Assembly: GCA_040399325.1 (NCBI GenBank)
Contig: JBBASJ010000004.1
Span: forward strand, 1 to 64,000
Reading direction: 5' to 3'
Source: RGUW01 sp040399325
Lineage (GTDB): Bacteria; Cyanobacteriota; Cyanobacteriia; PCC-6307; Cyanobiaceae
DNA: 64,000 nucleotides
The position numbers and the translations under genes were made by a program. The notes under the pieces are model-generated. The model was not told the origin of the DNA. It saw only the letters and a list, made by a program, of their open reading frames with translations, and ran no database searches. Positions 15,971 to 23,912 of the stretch are shown piece by piece. How positions within the stretch are numbered: the first letter of the stretch is position 1; each line of letters starts with the position of its first letter.

Positions 15971-17073
15971 CGGATCCCCCGGCTGGCCCTGCCATGGAGT
16001 CAGAGGCTGCGATCCGTGATGCCCTGACCCACTGGCGACGCCGAACCGGTCGCTTCGCCGAGGACCGGCTTGATTCCATTGGGCGACTGGATGCGCCGGC
16101 ACGGGCCCGTGCCATCGACCTGTTGCTGGATCTCGGCGAGTGGGCACAGGCCCGTCGTGCGGTTCTGGTGTGGCTGCTGGCATGGTTGAAGACCATGCCG
16201 AGACAGCCCTCCCGCAGCGAGGCCTGTTGCCTGCCGTTGTGGCGCTCGCTGGCCAATGTGTGTGAACGCAGTGCCGATGGTCAGCTGCTGGAGGTGTTCT
16301 GGAAAGGGCTGGCGCAGATGGATCCCCCTGCCTCAGAGCCTGGCGTCTTGCCCTTGCTCGGGGTGCCGATCGTGCACGGGTTGGCGCACCTGCAGCGGCT
16401 GCTGCACAGCCTGGATGTGCCCGTTCACACGCTGGCGATCGTCGATCAGAGTGGGGGTCGACACGACGCTGAGGCGCACAACCTGCGTCAGGCGCTCCGC
16501 GAGCTCGAGCAGCGGGGCTGGCCAGGGGTGCAGGCGGTGCGGGTGGCCCAGCCATTTGGCAATGCCGGCGTGGCCAGTGCCTGGAACCAGATTTTGCTGG
16601 GTTTCCCCAACGCCCCCCTGGCGTTGATCGCCAACCACGATGTGGTGTTTGCCCCAGGGGTGCTGGCTCAGGCCCTGGCAGCCATGGATTGCGGGCGCCC
16701 CCAGTTTTTGGCGCTGTTTCCAGGCGAGCGGGCGTTTTCGGCGTTTCTGCTCAGCGCTCTGGCCTGGGACCGGGTGGGCGTGTTCGATGAGCGTTACTAC
16801 CCCGCCTACTGGGAAGATCTCGACTACCGCGACCGGTTGCTGGCCAGCTCCGAGGTGGAATGGCTCGATGGCCGGTTCGCCCATGGGGCGATGCTCGAGG
16901 CCAATCCGCAGCAGAGTCGCACCATTGCAGAGGACCCGGTTCTGGCTGGGCACAACGCCCGCAGTTTTCAGCTCAACCGCCTCTGGTATCTGCACCGACA
17001 GCGCGGGCCCGCCAGTCGCTGGCTTCCCGGGGGCCTCTGGCGGCACCGTTGGCTGAACCAGTGGAGTGGCTGA
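15967..17073 (+). CDS. glycosyltransferase family 2-like protein
   Basis: The GTG at 15967 overlaps the kinase stop (GTGA); ATG 15994 is an alternative. The product (up to 368 aa) has an N-terminal helical part of about 110 residues and a GT-A-like domain. That domain shows GVPIVHGLAHLQRLL, the substrate-site stretch FGNAGVASAWNQ, the metal-binding-like ANHDVVF, and WEDLDYRDRLL, which resembles the ED acceptor motif of GT2 enzymes. It probably transfers a sugar in surface glycan synthesis. The acceptor is unknown. Confidence 0.7.
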   Translation: MTDPPAGPAMESEAAIRDALTHWRRRTGRFAEDRLDSIGRLDAPARARAIDLLLDLGEWAQARRAVLVWLLAWLKTMPRQPSRSEACCLPLWRSLANVCERSADGQLLEVFWKGLAQMDPPASEPGVLPLLGVPIVHGLAHLQRLLHSLDVPVHTLAIVDQSGGRHDAEAHNLRQALRELEQRGWPGVQAVRVAQPFGNAGVASAWNQILLGFPNAPLALIANHDVVFAPGVLAQALAAMDCGRPQFLALFPGERAFSAFLLSALAWDRVGVFDERYYPAYWEDLDYRDRLLASSEVEWLDGRFAHGAMLEANPQQSRTIAEDPVLAGHNARSFQLNRLWYLHRQRGPASRWLPGGLWRHRWLNQWSG

Positions 17074-18544
17074 GCCGGTGATCGGCCGTTCTCCCGCATC
17101 TGCTGTCGCGGCTTTCGAGCCCTGGTTGGCGCGGGCCCTGGAGCTGATGGTGCATCCAGGGCAGGGATCCGCGTTGCGTCGCCAGCGAGGCGCCCGCGAG
17201 GCGTTGGCCCAGGCCAGGGCTCTGGGGGCGTCCCCCTCGACCGTGGTGTCCACTGCGCACTCGGCGGCATTGGGCTGTCTGGCCCAGGCCCTCGACCAGG
17301 CCGCTCTGCCTGGGGCGTCATGGCGTTGTGGCGCGCTGGCTGCGCAGCAGCAGGGGCCGCTGCTGGATTGCCAGACCCTCGACAGCTGGGTGGTTCCCCG
17401 GTCGATTCGTCTTTATCAGGAGTGGCTGCTGCGGGGGCGGCGGTTTCGGCTGCGGTTGCACGACGGGATCTATGTCCTGGTGAGCTTCAGGGCCGACAGT
17501 CGCTGCAATCGCCTGCTGCTGCAACGTCACACCGACGGGAGCCGGTGGGTCCTGCTCTCCAGGGAGTGCGGTGAGGCCTACGCCCTGGCCGATCAGCCGC
17601 TGCGGCGTCCTGGACTCCAGGACGCCGGCGAATCCCTGAGCGGTGCGGCAGTGGCTCGGGCGGGCAACGACAACTTTGCCCATTTCCTCTGGAATGAACT
17701 TGATCCGCTGCTGCGGGCCCGCACGGCTCTGACCACCCTGGAGGTGGTGCAGGATTCCGACACGGTTCTGGACCTGGGTCAGCTCCGTGGCATTCGCCGC
17801 CTGGATCCGGCGGTGTTGTCGCAGCGCCCCAGTGTTCGCCTTGGCGGAACCCTGGTCACGGCGGCTGCCCGTGCGGCGGTGCTGGCAGCCCTGGTCGCCG
17901 AGCCGCACGATCCCTTGCCGCCGGGCCGTGACCAGCCGCTGGTGTTGCTGGGAGTTCGCGGTCCGGGGCGGCGCGAGCTAGTCAACGAAGAGCCCTTCTA
18001 TGCAGCCCTGATCGCTGCCCTGCGTCAGCGCTATGGCTGTCCGTTGATTGTGCTGGATGGCTTCACCTATCAACACGACAACCAGGCGAATGCTGCAGCG
18101 CGCCAGCGCGAGCAAGCCTGCACGGCGCGGGTGAAGCGGATCATCGCCGCCAGCGGGGGCCAGGGCCTCGAGTGCCTCTCAGGGCTTGACTTCGCCAACT
18201 GGCTGCGGCGAACCGAGGGCTTGCGGTGTTACGTGACCCACGAGGGAACCATGCAGCACAAGGTGGGCTGGCTACGGCCCCAGATCCCTGGCCTGCTGTT
18301 GGTGGCTGGGGCCAATGCCGGGGCCATTGCCGCCTGGCACCGGCAGCAGTGTGAGGGGGCTGTTCCGGTGTTGACGCTGCCCCCGTCCCTGCTGGCCCAG
18401 CAAGCTCCAGCGCCCGATTTGCCGCCGCTGGAGATGCGCAATCAACCGTTTTGCATTCGCAACGTCGCGCTGGCGGTGGAGGTGGCGATGGCCATGATCA
18501 CGGCCTGCATTGATGGTGCGGATCTGCAGTCGTTTGCTCCTTAG
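17066..18544 (+). CDS. hypothetical protein, possibly GT61-like glycosyltransferase (492 aa)
   Basis: GTG 17066 overlaps the previous stop by 8 bases; GTG 17078 is an alternative. The N-terminal 100 residues are Ala-rich and helical. The middle has the stretch NDNFAHFLWNELDPLL and the C-terminal half has CYVTHEGTMQHKVGWL. The N-x-x-H-x-x-W-x-E layout is reminiscent of the histidine region of GT61-type transferases, but this is only a resemblance. It sits in an operon of sugar enzymes, so a role in surface glycan assembly is likely by context. Confidence 0.5.
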   Translation: MAEPVIGRSPASAVAAFEPWLARALELMVHPGQGSALRRQRGAREALAQARALGASPSTVVSTAHSAALGCLAQALDQAALPGASWRCGALAAQQQGPLLDCQTLDSWVVPRSIRLYQEWLLRGRRFRLRLHDGIYVLVSFRADSRCNRLLLQRHTDGSRWVLLSRECGEAYALADQPLRRPGLQDAGESLSGAAVARAGNDNFAHFLWNELDPLLRARTALTTLEVVQDSDTVLDLGQLRGIRRLDPAVLSQRPSVRLGGTLVTAAARAAVLAALVAEPHDPLPPGRDQPLVLLGVRGPGRRELVNEEPFYAALIAALRQRYGCPLIVLDGFTYQHDNQANAAARQREQACTARVKRIIAASGGQGLECLSGLDFANWLRRTEGLRCYVTHEGTMQHKVGWLRPQIPGLLLVAGANAGAIAAWHRQQCEGAVPVLTLPPSLLAQQAPAPDLPPLEMRNQPFCIRNVALAVEVAMAMITACIDGADLQSFAP

Positions 18545-18613
18545 CGCACGCGAATGCAGGTGCTGCCATGGAGCATCTCTAGCTTGAGTTTGAGGCTTTG
18601 AGCGTGGTGGTTG

Positions 18614-19750
18614 ATGGCCAGTCTTTTGTTCTACATCTATGGCTATTACGGCTCGAAGAATGCCGGTGACGAGGCGTTCAAAATGGCATTCCGGCTTCTG
18701 CTGCCAACGGGCTGCGAGCTCCGTTTCATCAGGCCGTCTGAACTGGCAGGAGACCGTGAACTGGCTGATCGGATCCGCAGCCAGGTGATGCAGGGTCAGG
18801 CGCGGTTGATTGTGGGTGGTGGAGCGATCATCGGCGAGCCTTACTTCTGGGAGCACATTCCTCCAGACACGCCGTTTCATATCATCAGCGCCGATATTGG
18901 CTCCAGAGATTTTTTGCTGAGCCGGTACCAGCCATCGCTGCGTATGGCGCGTCTCTCCTTGATTCGCAGTGAGGCCGATGCCGCGCTGTTGAGTGAAATG
19001 GCACCCGATGCCGGCCCGATTCAGTTTTTACCTGACATCGTGCATTGCGTCGGACCTCTGGCCAGCGAGATGGCGCGTGTGTCGGCGATGGCGCCTCTGG
19101 ATCGCTCTCGGTTGTTGCTCGAGCGCATGGCTGAACATTGTGAAAACACTGTCGCACCAGAGCAGTTGCGCAATAAAAGCATGGCCATATTTTTGTCTGA
19201 TCATTATTATGATTACCGCACTATTGCTAGTTCGAATGTTCTTGAAGCAATCGAGCGGAGCGCTGCTGACACGGTGTATCTGGCCCGTCTGCGCCGCGCC
19301 TTGGATGACATTTTGCAGTATTACAACTTGTATTTTTTTAGCTTGAGTTATTGGTTTAATTCGATTGATGTGCATGTCGCCTATCGCCTGGCTCGTTCAT
19401 CAAGATCGGCGCCCTTGTACAACCTGGTGAACCGATACCTGGATCCCGAGACAATCCTGGCTCTGATGCCGTATTTCGATGCGGCCATCTCGATGAAGTT
19501 CCACGGCTTGGTCTTTGCGCTCTCGGCGGGGGTTCCCGTGATGAATCTCGGCTCTTCCAAGAAGAACCGTGATTTGGCTCAGCAGATGGGACTGTTGTCG
19601 GTGTTGCCTGATGAATTCACAGTTCCACACTTCCTTCAGACCCTCAAGCAGGTGGAGAGCCCGGAGTATGGAACCTCTCTGGCCGAAACCCAGCGGCTCG
19701 CCCGTGAAGCGATTCTGTCGACGTTTGCCTCGCCCCGGCTCTGGGACTGA
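18614..19750 (+). CDS. polysaccharide pyruvyl transferase family protein
   Basis: ATG 18614 gives 378 aa. The N-terminus IYGYYGSKNAGDEAF matches the family's GxxxxxNxGDE nucleotide-fold motif. RLIVGGGAIIGEPYFWEHI and the C-terminal ISMKFHGLVFALSAGVPVMNL (usually S-x-R-x-H) also fit. Members add pyruvate ketals to surface sugars or act as related transferases. An interior stretch (about 19170-19390) is much more A/T-rich than its neighbours, suggesting foreign origin. It is the last gene of the plus-strand block. Confidence 0.8.
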   Translation: MASLLFYIYGYYGSKNAGDEAFKMAFRLLLPTGCELRFIRPSELAGDRELADRIRSQVMQGQARLIVGGGAIIGEPYFWEHIPPDTPFHIISADIGSRDFLLSRYQPSLRMARLSLIRSEADAALLSEMAPDAGPIQFLPDIVHCVGPLASEMARVSAMAPLDRSRLLLERMAEHCENTVAPEQLRNKSMAIFLSDHYYDYRTIASSNVLEAIERSAADTVYLARLRRALDDILQYYNLYFFSLSYWFNSIDVHVAYRLARSSRSAPLYNLVNRYLDPETILALMPYFDAAISMKFHGLVFALSAGVPVMNLGSSKKNRDLAQQMGLLSVLPDEFTVPHFLQTLKQVESPEYGTSLAETQRLAREAILSTFASPRLWD

Positions 19751-19794
19751 CGGTCTTCCCTCTGCGCCTTGACTGGGCTTGTTGGGGCATGGTT

Positions 19795-21996
19795 TCAGAT
19801 CATTGAAACTGAGGCAAATGCGTCGTCCCGCTCGATCAATGCGATCAGGTCTTCCATGGTCACGGTCAGCACGCAGGTGCGGCAGTCGAACAGATTGCAG
19901 TAGAGGCGCAGGCTGCCGTCGAGAACCAGGGCCGCTGTGACATAACAGACGCCGTCATTTTTGCGGAAACCACCGTCGCTGCTCAACGCCTGCTGATTGA
20001 TCGAGAGGATCGGGTGTCGGCTGATCCGCAGCGGCTGCAGGGTCTCAGCATCCAGCACCATCAGGTACTGGTCGTAGATGTAGGTTCCGCATCTGCGGTG
20101 GTGCACCACCAGGGCGAGCCGCTCTGCCGATGCCGGCTCACCCAGGGGCACGGGAGCGGCACTGTTGCGCAGGGTCTGGGGAAGGCTGGGTGGCAGCTTC
20201 AGGTGTCGTGCCGGCAGGGCGGTCCAGGGGCCAACCAGGTCAGATCGGGTCTGAAAGACTCGCCAGGGCTGAACTGAATAGAGCAACCAGTTGCTCCGCT
20301 CGCTGCAGTGGATCAGCCAGTTCTTCTCGAAGCCGCCGGGCAGGCCGGGTGTCTCGGCCGATGTTGTTGCAGTGAAGTCCAGGACCGGCAGCCCGCTGAA
20401 GGCCAGTTCACCGCGATGGGGGTCGATGCGGCCCAGGGCCTGCACCACCACCATGTCGTCGATGGTGTTGTGCGCCGAAGCTTCGGCAGCGATCTCCGCG
20501 CACCAATCGCGGTAGCGGGCCCGCGACAGGATCAGCGCTGCGGTGGCGTTGATGGAGCCCCGATGGCTGAACAGCCGCAGGTCCTCGACCTTGCATTCGC
20601 AGGGGAATCCTGCATGGATCAATGGCCGGAGCCTCAGCGGCTGGGCCGTTGCATCGGGGTCGCTGGGGCACGCTTGCCAAGCCAGGAAATTCAGCGAGGG
20701 GTGCCGGCCCACATCAGCGCTGCGGCCTGACCAGCTGTCGAAGTTGCGCTCGTAACGCCAGGTCGACAACTGGGCCTCTGGGGTGATCAACACCGATTGG
20801 TTCAGAACCCCCGAAGGGCCATGGCCCGAATAGCCCTGAATCCGGGCGTAGCGATCGGCCAGTTGGTGGCAGGGGCTGACGTCGAACCAGCAGTGATCCG
20901 CCTGCACCAGCAGGCCGTTCACCAGGCAGCGGGGCAGGCTGTCTGCGCCCAGACGGACGCCGGCCGTCATGGCTCGAGCCAGGCCGGGGGGCGCGCCACT
21001 GAGCTGCACAGGCTGGTGCCAGAAGGCTGGATCCCCCAGGCGATAGTCCTGGGGATCGCGATAGACCAGCGACGATCCGCTGTCGATCACAGGCCCAAAG
21101 CGCAGCGCAAGGTGGTTCAGCTGGTGGGGGCTTTCCAGGGGCGTGCCGCGCAGCAGCAGGTAGGGCTCCAGGGCCCGGTTCAGACAGAACGGAACCGGGC
21201 GGGCACCATCGAAGTACGTCGCGGTGCTGCGCTCATCCGGCTTCGACAACGACAGCTTGCGTGTGCCCAGCGGGGCGCAGATCAGAGCGTCCGGGTCATC
21301 GGCCAGGCTTGTCAGCAAGGGGATCAGGCGCGCGACCATCTGGCACAGGGTTTCGGCCGAGGCGATGGCCAGGTGACTGGCTGGCACCAGCAGATAGGCA
21401 TGCCGGCTGGGCGTTGGGCCGCCGGGCTGGGGTTGGAAGCTCCACAGGTGCCCATACCAGGGGTGCAGCGCGAGGCTGGGCTCCTGTCTCGTGCCATCGG
21501 CTGCCGTCAGCCCTGGTGGGGCGGTTCCCCTGACCCGAGGTGCCAGCCCAAAGTAGGCGGCCAGATCCTGCCCGAAGCCGCATGCCTCCGCGGCCCGACC
21601 GGTGCTCAGCCGAGCCGTTCCATGCAGAGCGGTGGATTCCTGCAGCTCCCGGTCCAGGCCATGACGCAGCAGGAAATCCTGCGCTGGCTGATCGATGAGG
21701 TCGTGCAGGGAGCACAGCAACCGCAGACGCAAATAAAGGTCGGTGATCGGCCCCACCGTGGGCTCATCGGGCTTCAGGAGCGCTAGAGCCTTGTAATAGG
21801 CCACAAGAAGTTCTTCTCCGAAGCCGGCCTGCAGCTCCACTTGCAGCTCCGTCGCCGAGACGGCAGCGAGGCCATCGGCCAGCATCGCCGCCGCCAGAAG
21901 GGTGAACCGCTCCGAGACGCCGATCAGGTCGCCCAGCTCGCAGGCCAGCTGGGTCAGGGGGGTGGTTGTCGCTGCGGTGCTGCCGGGACGCTGCAT
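19795..21996 (-). CDS. large unknown protein of the surface-glycan block (733 aa)
   Basis: I do not recognise this family. The protein is soluble with no signal peptide. The first 150 residues are helical. The rest is rich in aromatic residues, Pro and Gly, with recurring strand-turn segments (PWYGHLWSFQP, GFEKNWLIHCSERSNWLLYSV, YIYDQYLMVLDAETL, KNDGVCYVTAALVLDG). The last third resembles beta-propeller glycan-active proteins such as GH43/GH130, but I see no safe catalytic triad. It is one nucleotide-coupled (TGATG) to the gene upstream in its operon. Confidence 0.5.
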   Translation of the reverse strand: MQRPGSTAATTTPLTQLACELGDLIGVSERFTLLAAAMLADGLAAVSATELQVELQAGFGEELLVAYYKALALLKPDEPTVGPITDLYLRLRLLCSLHDLIDQPAQDFLLRHGLDRELQESTALHGTARLSTGRAAEACGFGQDLAAYFGLAPRVRGTAPPGLTAADGTRQEPSLALHPWYGHLWSFQPQPGGPTPSRHAYLLVPASHLAIASAETLCQMVARLIPLLTSLADDPDALICAPLGTRKLSLSKPDERSTATYFDGARPVPFCLNRALEPYLLLRGTPLESPHQLNHLALRFGPVIDSGSSLVYRDPQDYRLGDPAFWHQPVQLSGAPPGLARAMTAGVRLGADSLPRCLVNGLLVQADHCWFDVSPCHQLADRYARIQGYSGHGPSGVLNQSVLITPEAQLSTWRYERNFDSWSGRSADVGRHPSLNFLAWQACPSDPDATAQPLRLRPLIHAGFPCECKVEDLRLFSHRGSINATAALILSRARYRDWCAEIAAEASAHNTIDDMVVVQALGRIDPHRGELAFSGLPVLDFTATTSAETPGLPGGFEKNWLIHCSERSNWLLYSVQPWRVFQTRSDLVGPWTALPARHLKLPPSLPQTLRNSAAPVPLGEPASAERLALVVHHRRCGTYIYDQYLMVLDAETLQPLRISRHPILSINQQALSSDGGFRKNDGVCYVTAALVLDGSLRLYCNLFDCRTCVLTVTMEDLIALIERDDAFASVSMI

Positions 21997-22979
21997 CAGT
22001 GCGCTCCCCGCAGCTCCAACCTGAACCCACGCCAGATTTCGAGCCGCTCAGTCTCAAGGTTCAGGCCGGGGCGCTGGGGCAGCAGTGCAGCCAGCGATGG
22101 TGCACTGCCCTGCTGCCAGGGGAGGCGTTCCAGTCGGGCCAGGCAAGCCCCGTGCAGCCAGGAGCTCAGAGCTGGCTCGGCCAGCCCGATCACACGCCAC
22201 CGCAGCAGATCCAACAGCTGATGCAGCACCAGGCTGCAGTCGCTGCGGCCGGCTGTCGCCGGATCACCCAGGAGGTTGAGCAGGATCCGCAGCATCTTGC
22301 GACGCTCCTTGTTGAGGTGGCGAAGGCAGTGTTGGCCCAGCTCTTCGGTGTTGCGGCTGATCCGATCGGGATGGATGAGGTCAGCGACCCGCAGATCGAT
22401 GGCGCTGCTCTGCGTGACGTCGAGATGCGCGAGTGACGCGGCGGTCAGATGGTGCACCGCCGCCAGCACCAGAGCCTGGTGCTGAATGGTCTCGGAGTTG
22501 TGCAGCAGCAGCGCCTCGACGCTGAAATCGAGCCAGTCCCGCCTTCGCAGTGCAGCCACGCACGTCCAGTAGCGGAACCAGGCGTTGCAGGGCTCGCTGG
22601 CAAGGGCTCTTGTGAATTCGGCGTAGCCATCGCTGCGGGTCAGCTCGGCTGCCAGCCCGCGCAAGGCATGCAGCCAGGGATGGGCCGGGTTGAGGGCGTT
22701 CAACCGGGTGATCGCCTGTTCGAGCGCGGCCGCATCACCGGCTCGGTGGGCCTCGAGTGCCTGCTCGACAAGCGCGGTGTCCCCTGACCCGCGCGCTGCG
22801 TCGTCGCTCGGGCCGGCGGGCGCGACCAAGGGCTGCTCAAACAGGGCGTCGAGATCGTGCAGCAGCGGTTCTCCCCCCAACGCGGTGATCAAGCCCACAA
22901 GCTCTTGCCAGCGGTTGCCGTCCGTGGGCCTGAGCAGCAGGGCACGGCGCAGGCGTGGCAGCTCGGCAAGGTTGGCCAT
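21996..22979 (-). CDS. TPR-like helical protein (327 aa)
   Basis: The sequence is composed of helix pairs in the style of tetratricopeptide repeats (VEQALEAHRAGDAAALEQAI, LNALNPAHPWLHALRGLAAEL). A second helical part contains ELGQHCLRHLNKERRKMLRI. No catalytic motif is visible. It may scaffold the glycosylation enzymes encoded around it. Start and stop codons overlap or nearly touch both neighbours, so it belongs to one minus-strand operon (26054 to 19795). Confidence 0.5.
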   Translation of the reverse strand: MANLAELPRLRRALLLRPTDGNRWQELVGLITALGGEPLLHDLDALFEQPLVAPAGPSDDAARGSGDTALVEQALEAHRAGDAAALEQAITRLNALNPAHPWLHALRGLAAELTRSDGYAEFTRALASEPCNAWFRYWTCVAALRRRDWLDFSVEALLLHNSETIQHQALVLAAVHHLTAASLAHLDVTQSSAIDLRVADLIHPDRISRNTEELGQHCLRHLNKERRKMLRILLNLLGDPATAGRSDCSLVLHQLLDLLRWRVIGLAEPALSSWLHGACLARLERLPWQQGSAPSLAALLPQRPGLNLETERLEIWRGFRLELRGAH

Positions 22980-22981
22980 GG

Positions 22982-23869
22982 TCAGTGCTGAAACTCGGCC
23001 ACGAGCACCCCGGCGAGGTCGGCCCCCAATACCCCGTGCTTCCAGCTGCTGACCAGATGCATGGCCACAGCGCTGAAGCCCACCGTGGCGGCCAGATCGA
23101 GAATGTCCCAGCCGGGGATCTGAAACACCAGTGAGCCCCTGGTGGGCCGGATGGGGTCGCCGTGGTGTTCGGGCTCGCCACGGAACAGCAGCGGTTCGTG
23201 CGCGCTGATGTATTCGGCTTTGATGATGCTTTCGCGCTGACCGAAGGCCATCGGAAAGGTGGCCAGCAAGCGACCCGCCGGCCGCAGAACCCTGTGGATC
23301 TCCTCCAGGGCCTTCGGCAGGTCGTAGAGATGTTCGAACACCTCGTTGCAGATCACCAGATCAAAGCTTTCTGAGGCATAGGTGAGGGCACAGAGGTCCT
23401 GGTGCGCGCCACCACCCTGGGGGCAGACTTCGGCATCCTGCAGAAAGTCACTCAGGGTCAGGCTCTGGGGGATCAGGCGCCGCAACCAGGCGGCGAATCC
23501 GGTACTGGTCTCAGGCATGTAGACCGCTTTGCGCTGCAGGCTTCCCAGCGACTCCCCCAGCAGCTCCAGCACCCGGGTCAACCCCCGGTGGCGTGAGAGG
23601 CAACCACCGGCCGTGAGTCCCTCGCGGCGGTTTGCGGCGCTCAGGTCGATCTCCCGAGGGTCGAGCTGCCGCTGGGTCAGCGGTTCCAGCAGTCCCAGCA
23701 GGCCGATGCAGGTTGTGGCCGCAGCGACCTCGTTGCCGAGCTGCAGCAGTTCCGGCAGTTGCTCCTGGAACATCTCGAAGCCGGTGTACCGGCGGTGGTC
23801 GTCATGCAACCGCAACAGCGCAGCCCGCAGACGGGGCTGCGGTCGGGGGGGCTGTTGGAGCAGGGCCAT
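22982..23869 (-). CDS. SAM-dependent methyltransferase
   Basis: The 295-aa product contains the Methyltransf_11 core in its second half: SFDLVICNEVFEHLYDLPKALEEIHRVLRPAGRLLATFP. The N-terminal 100 residues are an extra helical region, and the SAM-binding glycine motif of the first strand is poorly conserved. It may methylate a sugar or lipid-linked intermediate, as suggested only by the operon. The stop codon lies 2 bases before the start of the TPR-like gene. Confidence 0.75.
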   Translation of the reverse strand: MALLQQPPRPQPRLRAALLRLHDDHRRYTGFEMFQEQLPELLQLGNEVAAATTCIGLLGLLEPLTQRQLDPREIDLSAANRREGLTAGGCLSRHRGLTRVLELLGESLGSLQRKAVYMPETSTGFAAWLRRLIPQSLTLSDFLQDAEVCPQGGGAHQDLCALTYASESFDLVICNEVFEHLYDLPKALEEIHRVLRPAGRLLATFPMAFGQRESIIKAEYISAHEPLLFRGEPEHHGDPIRPTRGSLVFQIPGWDILDLAATVGFSAVAMHLVSSWKHGVLGADLAGVLVAEFQH

Positions 23870-23912
23870 GCTCAGCGCACCATCAGGGGGCAGGGTGAGG
23901 GCCCCACTGTGT

